Assembly (NCBI RefSeq): GCF_000731985.1
Contig: NZ_JNCS01000001.1
Coordinates: 496,001 to 560,000, forward strand
From: Natrinema altunense
GTDB taxonomy: Archaea; Halobacteriota; Halobacteria; Halobacteriales; Natrialbaceae
Direction: 5' to 3'
Length of the DNA stretch: 64,000 nucleotides
The number at the start of each line of letters is the position of its first letter. Position 1 is the stretch's first letter. Positions 42,547 through 51,771 of the stretch are shown piece by piece. The position numbers and the translations under genes are program-made. The notes under the pieces were generated by a model that had not been told where the DNA came from, did not search any database, and saw only the letters and a list, made by a program, of their open reading frames with translations.

Positions 42547-43202
42547 TGAGCCTTCACATCGTCCCTCACGGAGAAACGACAGTCCACATCAAGCGAGGAC
42601 TACAAGCCTACGGGTCCGCCGACCACGTCCAGCTACTGACCAGCGAAAAATTCCAGTCAGTCGGAAACGAACTCGCAGAAGAACTCACTGAGTTCGGATA
42701 CAACGTCGAGATAGACCTCATCGACGCATTCGACCTAAGAGACGTAGTCGATACAGTCGTGAGCGTAGCAAGAGAAAACCCCGACCAAGAGATCTACGTG
42801 AACATAACAGGCGGTACAAACCTGATGGCCGGGGCAGCCACCGCCTCCGCCTTCTTCATCGGGGCGACCCCATACTACGTCCTGGAACCCCAGACCGGGG
42901 AAGAATCAGTTGACGACCTCGTAAAGAAACTACCCTCACCTACCCAACCACTCAACTTCGAAATAGAAGGACTACAACTCGAGGTCCTCGAAACCCTCGG
43001 CAAATGGGACGACGAAGGAAGAAAAGGCGTCATCCTACGCGAAATCGGGGAAGAACTCAGTGAATCATCGCAGAAAATCAGCTACCATGTCAGCCAACTA
43101 GAAGAGAAGGGTCTAGTCGAAACAGAAATGGAAGGACGAACGAAACACGTCTATGTAACCGACGTGGGGCGTCTATACCTTCAGTGGACCTCACATGAAT
43201 AA
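42546..43202 (+). CDS. CARF-domain winged-helix regulator
   Basis: 218 residues. The N-terminal 130 residues are a CARF/Rossmann-like domain: LHIVPHGETTVHIKRGLQAY, HVQLLTSEKF and the ligand-site signature YVNITGGTNLMAGAATASAF, as in haloarchaeal HFX_2341-type (DUF6293) and Csa3-type regulators. Residues about 145-218 form a winged helix (LEVLETLGKWDDEGRKGVIL; SSQKISYHVSQLEEKGLVET). CARF domains sense cyclic nucleotides in CRISPR type III defence; no CRISPR genes are seen here, so the ligand is open. It probably controls this operon or the type I genes that follow. Confidence 0.82.
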   Translation: MSLHIVPHGETTVHIKRGLQAYGSADHVQLLTSEKFQSVGNELAEELTEFGYNVEIDLIDAFDLRDVVDTVVSVARENPDQEIYVNITGGTNLMAGAATASAFFIGATPYYVLEPQTGEESVDDLVKKLPSPTQPLNFEIEGLQLEVLETLGKWDDEGRKGVILREIGEELSESSQKISYHVSQLEEKGLVETEMEGRTKHVYVTDVGRLYLQWTSHE

Positions 43203-43319
43203 ACTAACGCCGCTCAAAACCACCCAGACAATATGATTGGAAACTCCAGCCTCAACGAAAGCTCACAGCCAGAATCGACAACAAACAAGCTTGAAGTGCC
43301 GCTCAAGAGGTGTTAAAAT

Positions 43320-44894
43320 ATGAGTATTAACGGCGACGATTCTAACGAGTTCGAGAAAAGCCTCTGGCAGTCCGCAGAGGGCCTCCGCGGACCCGTAGAA
43401 TCAGCTGAATACAAGCACATCGTCCTCGGCCTGCTCTTCCTGAAGTACATGTCGGACGCATTTGAGGACCGTCGGGAAGAGCTACGAGAGCTGACATACG
43501 ACGAGGATTCTCTGGAGTATTATGTCGGCGACGACGATCAGGAGCGGCAGTTCATCTTAGAGGACATCGACGCCTACCGCGCAGAGAACGTCTTCTACGT
43601 CCCCGAGGAGGCCCGGTGGGATAACCTGGTTGGCCGTGCTACCCACCCAGACATCGGCTCCCAGATAGACGATGCGATGAGAGCAGTTGAGGAAAAAAAC
43701 CCTGACCGGTTGGACGGGATGCTTCCCAAGCGATACTCTCGTATCCCACAAGATACTCTTGAAGGACTCCTAAACGAGTTCTCTGAACTAGATCTTGGAA
43801 ACGGGAAAGATACGCAGGACGAAGACGTCTTCGGAAGGGTCTACGAGTACTTCATCAAAGAGTTCGCCCGTGAAGAGGGGCACCGTGGCGGAGAGTTCTA
43901 CACCCCCAAACACGTCGTCGAGCTACTGGTCGAGATCTTAGAGCCATTTGAAGGCCGTATCTTTGACCCGTTCTGCGGTTCTGGCGGGATGTTCGTCCAG
44001 AGCCACAAATTCCTGGAACGCAAGGGTGGCGACGAGGACCAGATCTCGATCTATGGCCAAGAGGTCAACGAAGCTACTTGGCGCATCTGTAAGATGAACC
44101 TCTTTCTCCGAGGTATTGATGGGAACATCCAGCTCGGAGACAGCATCCGGGACGACAAGTTCGGCAATCTCAGTGCTGACAAGATCATCACGAACCCACC
44201 GTTCAATATGAGCGAGTGGGGGAAAAACACCGTTTCAGATGAAGACCCGCGATTTGAGTACGGGATGCCGCCTTCCAACAACGCGAATTTCGCCTTCATC
44301 CAGCACATGCTCTATCACTTGGATGAAGATGGAATGGCTGGCACAGTAATGGCAAACGGCTCTATGTCTGTTCAAGGAAGTGAGGGAGACATCCGAGAAG
44401 AGATTATTGAACATGATCTTCTGGATGCCATTATCTCCCTGCCTCAGGAGCTATTCTATACGACTCAAATCCCAGTCTGTCTCTGGATCCTAAGTAAGGG
44501 CAAAGAATCTGACCAATATCGTGAGCGCAGCGGTGAAACCCTGTTCATCGACGCTCGAGATCTGTACAAGTCTATTGATCGAACAACAAATAAATTGACT
44601 AGAGACCATATTAACAAAATTGCGAACACCGTCCGGGCCTATCGAGGTGAGGACGATGTTGGCGAATACGAAGATGAAACGGGGTACTGTAAAGTCGCAA
44701 GTATAGATGAGATAGCTGATAATGATTACATGGTCACTCCAGGCAGGTATGTCGGAGTTGACCAAGATGATGGCGATGATATTCCATTCGAGGTGAAAAT
44801 GGAAGAGCTCACGGCAGAAATCCGTGAGGAGTTCCAGAGATCTGATGATCTTCAAGAAGAAATCGAAGAAAACCTTCGGGAGGTGGGATTTTGA
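43320..44894 (+). CDS. hsdM: Type I restriction-modification methylase subunit
   Basis: 524 residues, normal HsdM length. N-terminal helical domain (FEKSLWQSAEGLRGPVESAE, YKHIVLGLLFLKYMSDAF), then the N6-adenine methylase core: GEFYTPKHVVELLVEILEPF, motif I FDPFCGSGGMF near 219, motif IV NPPFN near 292. It methylates one adenine on each strand of the bipartite site chosen by HsdS, using S-adenosylmethionine. Followed by hsdS with a 4-nt overlap and then hsdR, a complete system. Intact. Confidence 0.95.
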   Translation: MSINGDDSNEFEKSLWQSAEGLRGPVESAEYKHIVLGLLFLKYMSDAFEDRREELRELTYDEDSLEYYVGDDDQERQFILEDIDAYRAENVFYVPEEARWDNLVGRATHPDIGSQIDDAMRAVEEKNPDRLDGMLPKRYSRIPQDTLEGLLNEFSELDLGNGKDTQDEDVFGRVYEYFIKEFAREEGHRGGEFYTPKHVVELLVEILEPFEGRIFDPFCGSGGMFVQSHKFLERKGGDEDQISIYGQEVNEATWRICKMNLFLRGIDGNIQLGDSIRDDKFGNLSADKIITNPPFNMSEWGKNTVSDEDPRFEYGMPPSNNANFAFIQHMLYHLDEDGMAGTVMANGSMSVQGSEGDIREEIIEHDLLDAIISLPQELFYTTQIPVCLWILSKGKESDQYRERSGETLFIDARDLYKSIDRTTNKLTRDHINKIANTVRAYRGEDDVGEYEDETGYCKVASIDEIADNDYMVTPGRYVGVDQDDGDDIPFEVKMEELTAEIREEFQRSDDLQEEIEENLREVGF

Positions 44895-46096
44895 GCGATC
44901 AATCCGACTTAAAGGAGTTTGCAGATGTGGATAGTCAAAACAAAGAGCAAGATTCGGTAGACTGGGAAGAGCGTATCTTCTCAGATGTAATAAAAATAAA
45001 CGATTATCCAAGCTTAGAGAAGGGTGAGGAACAGACACATGTGGGTATGAAACATATTGAGGAGAATGTGCGGAAAATTCAGAAAACTGTGAAGAAGGAA
45101 TACAAATACTCCAAGCCGAGATTTGAGAACGGAGACACACTCTTCGCACGTATTACGCCTTGTCTGGAAAACGGCAAGACGGCTTTCGTAGATATTCTGG
45201 ATGAAGGGGAGGCAGCTACGGGATCTACAGAATTCCTAGTCATGTCTGCTACAGAAGATGTTCTGCCGAAATTCGTCTATTACACTGCACGGAGACCAGA
45301 TGTTCGCCAATTCGCAATCAAACGTATGACTGGTTCATCTGGACGGCAGCGAGTACCTACAGACGTTTTCGATAATATTTCAATAAAAATTCCTCCATTA
45401 GAAGAGCAGGAAAAGATAGTAGGATTCCTTGATGCAATAGATACGAAGATCGAAACTAATGATCGAATTATCGAACTATGCGACTCAATCTCGCAAACGA
45501 TCTTTAGCTATTGGTTCGAGTCATTCAGCCCATATGATGAGTTCAAAGATACAGAAGAGGGCGACATTCCTCAAGAATTTTCTGTCGCGGAAATTGGCGA
45601 TGTTTGTAGCTTTGAATACGGTGAGAAGTTAACTAAGGACGAACGTGAAGGCGACGAATATCCAGTATATGGATCAAACGGAATTACTGGGTGGCACAAG
45701 GAAAGCCTGATTGACGGCCCGGGTATAATTGTCGGTAGGAAGGGAGTGAACTTTGGATCTATAAATCTAGAGATGGGTGATTTCTGGCCAATTGACACGA
45801 CCTTCTACATCGAGCCGAATAACGAATCTGAATTGTTCTACGTCTATCATTTACTACGTACTGTTCCGTTTGATCATTTGGGTTCGGATTCTGCCGTTCC
45901 GGGGCTAAACAGAAACGTAGCAGAGGACCAAGATATTGCTCTCCCCCCGGAGAAAGCCCGGAGGGAGTTCAGTAACTTAGTTCGACCCTTCCATAAAAAA
46001 TCTCACGAGCTTCGTAGTGAAAATAATACTCTTTCAGGATTACGTGATACGATCCTGCCGAAATTGTTAACCGGAAAAATCCGCTTGAACGTGTAA
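44891..46096 (+). CDS. hsdS: Type I restriction-modification specificity subunit
   Basis: 401 residues from TTG 44891, whose TTGA overlaps the hsdM stop. Two target-recognition domains (about 20-170 and 215-350), each followed by a conserved helix region: PPLEEQEKIVGFLDAIDTKI and LPPEKARREFSNLVRPFHKK; the end ILPKLLTGKIRLNV is typical. Each domain reads one half of the bipartite target. Its codons are noticeably AT-richer than those of hsdM and hsdR, as expected for a subunit exchanged between systems. Confidence 0.94.
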   Translation: MSDQSDLKEFADVDSQNKEQDSVDWEERIFSDVIKINDYPSLEKGEEQTHVGMKHIEENVRKIQKTVKKEYKYSKPRFENGDTLFARITPCLENGKTAFVDILDEGEAATGSTEFLVMSATEDVLPKFVYYTARRPDVRQFAIKRMTGSSGRQRVPTDVFDNISIKIPPLEEQEKIVGFLDAIDTKIETNDRIIELCDSISQTIFSYWFESFSPYDEFKDTEEGDIPQEFSVAEIGDVCSFEYGEKLTKDEREGDEYPVYGSNGITGWHKESLIDGPGIIVGRKGVNFGSINLEMGDFWPIDTTFYIEPNNESELFYVYHLLRTVPFDHLGSDSAVPGLNRNVAEDQDIALPPEKARREFSNLVRPFHKKSHELRSENNTLSGLRDTILPKLLTGKIRLNV

Positions 46097-46131
46097 AGAG
46101 ACAAGTTCTTATAAATCGTGGATACTCCTAA

Positions 46132-49104
46132 ATGGCTCTTGACGAACTTCAGTTGGCTGAGAAACCAGCTATCGACATCTTACAAGACCTCGGTTATGAA
46201 TATGCCTCACCATCTGATTTAGCCGAGGAACGAACCTCGAGTTCACAAGTCGTTTTACGAGAACGCTTAGAAGAAAGCCTCCAGAGAATCAACCCAGACA
46301 TCCCCCGAAGAGGCTTGGAAGAAGCCGTTACACAGCTCACCAGTACACAGTCCCCGAACCTACTGGACGATAACCGATGTCTCCACGAGCAACTGGTAGA
46401 CGGCGTCCAGGTAGAGTATGAGCAAAACGCAGAGCAAGTCGGCAGGTTCGTCAACCCGATAGACTTCGACAACCCGGAAAATAACGACTGGCTGATCACC
46501 ACACAGTTCACCGTCCAAATCGGTGACAAGCCACGACGCCGCCCCGACATGGTCGTCTTCATCAACGGACTTCCCATCAGCGTCTTAGAGTTCAAGAACC
46601 CGACCGACCCCAAGGCTACACTGGAAAACGCCTACGACCAAGTCAACAACCGGTACTGGAACGATATCCCCAAGCTCCTACGATACAACGAAGTTGTCGG
46701 CCTGATGTCGATGAACGAGGCCCTTGTGGGCGGCCTCAAGGCAGGCTGGGAATGGTACAGGCCGTGGCGATACATCGAGGAAGAAGGTGACGACCCGGAC
46801 TACTCCGAGGAAGAAGTCCTGCTTCGAGGAGTCTTCGGGAAGGAACGCCTCCTGGACCTGATTGAGAACTTTGTCGTCTTCAGCGACAAGGACGGCCAGC
46901 TGGCGAAGATCCTTGCAGGGTACCACCAGTTCTACGGAGTCCGTGAAGCAGTGGAAAGCGCGAAAGAGACGATGGGCAGTGAACTCGGTAGGGCAGGAGT
47001 CTACTGGCATACACAGGGATCTGGGAAATCCCTGTCAATGGTGTATTTTGTCCGGAAGATACGCCGCAGCGAAGACTTCGGCAACCCGACCTTCGTAATC
47101 GTCACTGACCGGAACGACCTGGACGAGCAGATAGTCCACACGTTCAGCGACGCCGGTTACAATGTTGACTGGGCTGACAGCATAGAAGACCTGCGCGACC
47201 AGTTAGACCGGAAAGCAGGCGGCCTGGTCTTCACCACTATCCAGAAGTTCCAGACCAAGGACGACGAACGGGACTATCCTGTGGTAAACGAGCGCGAGGA
47301 TATCATCGTCATGGCTGACGAAGCCCACCGGTCGCAGACAGAGCAGCTTGGATTGAATCTGCGCCAGGCACTTCCGAACGCCTCGTTCCTCGGGTTCACA
47401 GCTACACCGATCCACGAAGGCGACAAAGCCACTCGAACCACCTTTGGGAACCACGTCAGCGAATACACTATCGACCGGTCGGAACAGGACGGCTCCACCG
47501 TCCCGATCTACTACGAATCACGTTTCGCAAAACTCCAACTCAACAAAGAGGCAATCAGCGAGTCGGTTCGAGAGCTGTTGGATTCTGGTTCAGAGGATCT
47601 GGAAGACGAACTCGTGGAAAAGTGGACGAACCTCCGCCGGATAATCGAGAACGCTGACGACCGGTTAGAGAGGCTTTCCGAAGACATCGTAGAGCACTAC
47701 AACGACCGTGAAATCGAGGGAAAGGCGATGGTTGTTGCCATCAGCAGGAAGGCAGCAGTGAAATACCAGCGGTACATCGAGGAGCAGCCCGAGTCTCCAG
47801 AGGTCGAGGTCGTAATCTCGGAGCCTGAAGAGTACATCGACGATCCCCCGCCAGAAGGTGAACTGAAACGCCGGTTCAAAGATCCAGACGACCCGTTGAA
47901 AATCGTGGTTGTCTGCGACAAGTGGACGACCGGGTTCGACTGCCCTCCGCTCCACACTCTGTACATCGACCGTCCGATGAAGAATCACAACCTGCTTCAG
48001 ACCATCGGACGAGTCAACCGCGTCTACAAAGACAAGCCCGGCGGCTTGGTTGTCGACTACATTGGTATCGCAGAGGACCTGCGGAAAGCCTTGGACAAGT
48101 ACACGGCAGACATCCAAGATACGGCGATGGTGGATATCGAAACTGCCGTGGAAGTGATGGAGCAGAAGCACCATCAGGTTTCCCAGTATCTTTCGAACGT
48201 CGACTATGAGGGCTGGCAGGAGCTCAGCGAGGTAGATCTAACCCGGTTGATTCACCGGGCGGAGAGCGAGGTAATCGAAACCGAGGAAAAGCAAGAGAAG
48301 TTCATGCAGGCTGTAGCTGAACTAAGACGTGCTTTCGCCCTGGTTACTCCGCACGAAGCTGCTAATAAGATCCGATCAGACTTGCTCTTCTTCGAGTCGG
48401 TCCGGGATAGTCTACGGTCACTTGAGGCGGAAAACAGCCGTCAAGACCAGGATATGGACTCTGCGATGAAGAAACTGATCGCGGAAGGCGTTACTGCGGA
48501 CGACGTCATCTCTGTAGCCGGGTTCGACAAGTGGAAGTCAGAGGAACCGATTGTAAGCGACGAGTTCCTCTCCGATGTCGACCGGGTCGAGGAACCCGAA
48601 CTCCAGGCAAAGATGCTTGAATCACTGCTGAAGAACGAAATATCGACTCGGAAGCAGCAGAACCTGGCGAAGTACGAATCCTTCGAAGAGGAACTGGAGG
48701 ACACGTTAAATGAGTACAACAACCAGTTCCTGACGACGGACGAGGTCATCGAGGAGCTGCGGAACTACGCCGATGAACTGCAGCAGGAAGACCGGAGAAA
48801 GGAACGCCTCGGGCTGACAGAAGAGGAGCTTGCCTTCTACGACGCGATCAGTTCCAACACTGACTCTGAGATACCAGAAGACAAACTCAGCGAAATCGCA
48901 GAGGAGCTATGCGAAATGCTGAAAGAGAATGTCAATATTGACTGGACGAATCGGAAAGCGATGAGGTCGAAACTAAAAATCCGAGTCAAGGGACTCCTCC
49001 GTAAAAACGGGTTTTCCCACGACGACTATGACCCACTTATAGATCCGATTGTCCACCAAGCTGAAGCGCTATACGGCGATGTGACCGGCGAAGCGGGCTC
49101 ATAA
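46132..49104 (+). CDS. hsdR: Type I restriction-modification motor/nuclease subunit
   Basis: 990 residues. N-terminal nuclease: RRRPDMVVFINGLPISVLEF followed by KN, an intact PD...E-F-K site (about 140-160). Then an SF2 translocase: Walker A HTQGSGKSLSM near 297, MADEAHRSQ near 398, FTATP near 424 and a later helicase domain (TTGFDCPPLHTLYIDRPMKN; QTIGRVNRV). The C-terminal helical domain binds the HsdMS core. It pumps unmethylated DNA and cuts at a distance. The reading frame is intact and starts 35 nt after hsdS. Confidence 0.95.
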   Translation: MALDELQLAEKPAIDILQDLGYEYASPSDLAEERTSSSQVVLRERLEESLQRINPDIPRRGLEEAVTQLTSTQSPNLLDDNRCLHEQLVDGVQVEYEQNAEQVGRFVNPIDFDNPENNDWLITTQFTVQIGDKPRRRPDMVVFINGLPISVLEFKNPTDPKATLENAYDQVNNRYWNDIPKLLRYNEVVGLMSMNEALVGGLKAGWEWYRPWRYIEEEGDDPDYSEEEVLLRGVFGKERLLDLIENFVVFSDKDGQLAKILAGYHQFYGVREAVESAKETMGSELGRAGVYWHTQGSGKSLSMVYFVRKIRRSEDFGNPTFVIVTDRNDLDEQIVHTFSDAGYNVDWADSIEDLRDQLDRKAGGLVFTTIQKFQTKDDERDYPVVNEREDIIVMADEAHRSQTEQLGLNLRQALPNASFLGFTATPIHEGDKATRTTFGNHVSEYTIDRSEQDGSTVPIYYESRFAKLQLNKEAISESVRELLDSGSEDLEDELVEKWTNLRRIIENADDRLERLSEDIVEHYNDREIEGKAMVVAISRKAAVKYQRYIEEQPESPEVEVVISEPEEYIDDPPPEGELKRRFKDPDDPLKIVVVCDKWTTGFDCPPLHTLYIDRPMKNHNLLQTIGRVNRVYKDKPGGLVVDYIGIAEDLRKALDKYTADIQDTAMVDIETAVEVMEQKHHQVSQYLSNVDYEGWQELSEVDLTRLIHRAESEVIETEEKQEKFMQAVAELRRAFALVTPHEAANKIRSDLLFFESVRDSLRSLEAENSRQDQDMDSAMKKLIAEGVTADDVISVAGFDKWKSEEPIVSDEFLSDVDRVEEPELQAKMLESLLKNEISTRKQQNLAKYESFEEELEDTLNEYNNQFLTTDEVIEELRNYADELQQEDRRKERLGLTEEELAFYDAISSNTDSEIPEDKLSEIAEELCEMLKENVNIDWTNRKAMRSKLKIRVKGLLRKNGFSHDDYDPLIDPIVHQAEALYGDVTGEAGS

Positions 49105-49105
49105 A

Positions 49106-49648
49106 TCAGGCTTCTACTGACACCAGTTTCTCTTCCAGATGATCTATAGCTGAGGTCGCCTGGCTACGGTTCTTCGCGCCACCGATAATCACCTTCCCAC
49201 TTGAGAAAAGTAAGAGGGTGACTTCATAGCCATCTGGGCGAAAAACAAGTCCAGGGAACTGTTCAGGCTCGTACTCGATATTATTCAGTCCAAGCGACAC
49301 GGCTAAGGTCTCCAAATCAAGCTCCTGGCCAAGATCCTCCATACAGACAATAGTTGAAACCTCAAACTGGAACTCAGGTATTTCTACGCCAATACCATCC
49401 AGGAGCTGCGTGAACCGGTCCACAGCTTCCTGCAGTAATTCCTCGCTTTCGGCTCCACGAATCTGAAAAGATCCAGTCCGGTAGACCGTATACGCAGGCC
49501 CTCCTTCTTCTAACCGGATAGTCACCATACTCGCGGATTGGAAGTTTGCATCAACCTCCTCAACCCGGTTCTCCAACTCTGAGACGAAAGCCTCCAACTC
49601 TACCTCTCGGCCAAGAGAACCAGTTCCCATCGTGCTTACAACCTGCAT
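49106..49648 (-). CDS. tbp: TATA-binding protein paralogue 2
   Basis: 180 residues with the two TBP repeats: LEAFVSELENRVEEVDANFQ, AYTVYRTGSFQIRGAESEEL, then LETLAVSLGLNNIEYEPEQF and PGLVFRPDGYEVTLLLFSSG. Repeat 1 has diverged (PAYTVYRTG lacks the usual Pro-Gly start), and it differs widely from paralogue 1. Located just after hsdR and convergent with it by 1 nt. Two TBPs on one element are unusual and may recruit polymerase to element promoters. Confidence 0.9.
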   Translation of the reverse strand: MQVVSTMGTGSLGREVELEAFVSELENRVEEVDANFQSASMVTIRLEEGGPAYTVYRTGSFQIRGAESEELLQEAVDRFTQLLDGIGVEIPEFQFEVSTIVCMEDLGQELDLETLAVSLGLNNIEYEPEQFPGLVFRPDGYEVTLLLFSSGKVIIGGAKNRSQATSAIDHLEEKLVSVEA

Positions 49649-49743
49649 TTGCGGTTATTGCTTACGCATAGGCCGTCACCGGCTTTAAACTCGTAGTAAG
49701 CAACCTGGGCCAGTAATTGAAAGGTTAAAAATTTGACTTTTCC

Positions 49744-50598
49744 TTGTCCCACTATGGACTATCCTATATCAACGAAAGCCGGCGGCTACATTCGAGACCG
49801 AGCTCACAGGGTGGGCGTCTAATCGCATCGGATTCGCACTACAAGGAAGCAGCTGACCCCGTCGTCAATGAACTGGAAGCAGTACAGAGAAGCGGCCATT
49901 CGATGCATAGAGTCTATGATGACTGGCTCGATTTGATGCTCTACTCCCTACAAGGAGACGATGAAAACTACATAGATACCATAGACGACTACGGAGAAAA
50001 AGACGCTCAACACTTCTCAAAAGCTTTCGCTGAACTCCAATACGCTATGAGTGAGACGGATGGAGACATACTCGGAGTAGTCTATGAAGAACTTGGACAG
50101 AGTAGCGACCACTTCGGCCAGCACTTCACACCTCACAGCCTCTCTGATGTTAAGGCAGAAATGGTGATTGGCGAAGAACATGGAGACAACGAGCCATACA
50201 CAGTAATGGATCCTGCATCAGGAAGCGGCAGGCTACTGATGTCGGCCTCAAAGATCAACCCCAACGGCGAGTTCTATGGAATCGACAAGGACTCCACCTG
50301 CGCCAAGATGACTGCTCTCAATCTCACCTTCTTCAACCTGGATGGATACGCTATCCACGGCGACTCGCTGAAGATGGACTACCACCGGATCTGGAGAACA
50401 AACCAGACCATCCTCGGTGGCGAGATCCGCGAGCTGGACGCCGACGAATGGCAGAGTCCGTACCGAGAGAACCAGCAACAAGACGCGGATTACGTCGAAG
50501 AAGATCCGCTTGCCGATCCCGAAGAAGCCGATATCGATTTCGACAACCTTCGAGAAACAGCGCTTAGCGACTTCAACACAGATAGAGACCCCGAATAA
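49744..50598 (+). CDS. Orphan N6-adenine DNA methylase, partly degenerate
   Basis: 284 residues from TTG 49744 (about 15 nt after a TATA-like GGTTAAAAATTTG); the true start may be later. The conserved part is of the haloarchaeal/phage N6-methylase type: MHRVYDDWLDLMLYSLQGDD, VYEELGQSSDHFGQHFTPHS, motif I MDPASGSGRLLMSASK (about 162-177) and NLTFFNLDGYAIHGDSLKMD. The expected motif IV (N/D-P-P-Y/F) is absent after that, so catalysis is uncertain. Such orphan methylases on archaeal plasmids and viruses often protect DNA from restriction. Acidic C-terminal tail. Confidence 0.7.
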   Translation: MSHYGLSYINESRRLHSRPSSQGGRLIASDSHYKEAADPVVNELEAVQRSGHSMHRVYDDWLDLMLYSLQGDDENYIDTIDDYGEKDAQHFSKAFAELQYAMSETDGDILGVVYEELGQSSDHFGQHFTPHSLSDVKAEMVIGEEHGDNEPYTVMDPASGSGRLLMSASKINPNGEFYGIDKDSTCAKMTALNLTFFNLDGYAIHGDSLKMDYHRIWRTNQTILGGEIRELDADEWQSPYRENQQQDADYVEEDPLADPEEADIDFDNLRETALSDFNTDRDPE

Positions 50599-50665
50599 AG
50601 AAGCCCCAGTCAATCTGTTCCAAAGAACTACCACCATACAGAGCCTCACGAGTACGTAACAAGGT

Positions 50666-51646
50666 ATGTCGACCAGCTCAATCAGCGAGTTCTCCACCCA
50701 AGCCCTGTCTCTTCTGGAAACCGAATTAGCAGATGTTGACGGAACCAGGCTCCAAGTCTCTCCAGAACTCCGACTATCCTACTTCAACCCCTTCCTCTTC
50801 GACTCCGGAGAAAAATTCACCAAATACCCGTTTGACGCAATCGTATATCGCCAGGTAAGCTGGGAACCCACCGGATTAGACCAGATCGACGACATCGAGC
50901 GATGGTTTCTCGAAGGAACCGACTCCGTCGAGATACCGATCGCAGTCATCGAATTCACTGAAGAACAAGCACTCACATCCAACGCAGCTGTAAACCAGGT
51001 CGCTCTCGAAGCCCTCTCAAAATTTGACGCTCTCCTACCCATAAGAGTACGATACGCTCGATTCGGTAGCTCCTCCCCCAGCTTCGAACAAGACAACGGC
51101 ATAGTCTATTCCAAGGTACACTCAGCGAATGCTTCCGCTATTCACCGCAGCATAGTAGAACCGATACAGGCCCATATAGCCAGATATACCGATCAAGAAC
51201 TTATCGAAGCATTCGACCTAGAAGAAAAGGTTCGACACTCCGACCCCGAGATATTCTACCACTTCAACGACGTCCTCTGGGCCTACAACCACGACCGAGA
51301 AAACATACTCGTCATCCTGCTCTCAGTCTACTTCGAGAACTACGTCAAAGACACCTTAGAAGACTACCTCGAAGAAGCCCAGGACAACCCTGCCGCCTCC
51401 AACTTCTACGACGACGACTGGGGATTCGAACGCTGCCTCAACGGATGCAGAAGCTTCGGGCTCATCGAAGACGACGACTACAACACCATCGACAAAATCC
51501 GGGACGCCAGGAACGACTACGCCCACGACATCGAATCCTTCAATAACACCTACAGCACCGACGCAGAAGACGAAGGAATCATCGAAGACGGAATACAGCT
51601 ATACGAAGAACTGATCGGCGTCAAGAAATCCATCCTCGACGATTAA
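50666..51646 (+). CDS. Nuclease-like plus HEPN-like protein
   Basis: 326 residues. The N-terminal half resembles a PD-(D/E)XK fold (FTKYPFDAIVYRQVSW, then VEIPIAVIEFTEEQAL) but the position after E-F is Thr rather than Lys. The C-terminal half is helical: ENILVILLSVYFENYVKDTL and IDKIRDARNDYAHDIESF, with RNDYAH matching the R-x4-H site of HEPN RNases. A fusion of these folds is common in abortive defence proteins. It lies 67 nt after the methylase gene. Function inferred from motifs only. Confidence 0.5.
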   Translation: MSTSSISEFSTQALSLLETELADVDGTRLQVSPELRLSYFNPFLFDSGEKFTKYPFDAIVYRQVSWEPTGLDQIDDIERWFLEGTDSVEIPIAVIEFTEEQALTSNAAVNQVALEALSKFDALLPIRVRYARFGSSSPSFEQDNGIVYSKVHSANASAIHRSIVEPIQAHIARYTDQELIEAFDLEEKVRHSDPEIFYHFNDVLWAYNHDRENILVILLSVYFENYVKDTLEDYLEEAQDNPAASNFYDDDWGFERCLNGCRSFGLIEDDDYNTIDKIRDARNDYAHDIESFNNTYSTDAEDEGIIEDGIQLYEELIGVKKSILDD

Positions 51647-51771
51647 CATCGACCGCCACCCACTCTTCAAAAATCCAGCGGGCTTACTACCGCTCTGCTG
51701 TTCTATGAGAAAGAAATATCACACCACCTCGACAAGAAATACAGAGACAGCATCAATTTGGGCTATATCTA

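Noticed and set aside
43320-49104. Type I restriction-modification genes as a novelty
   Set aside because: hsdM, hsdS and hsdR are complete and conventional; only the setting between two TBPs is unusual.
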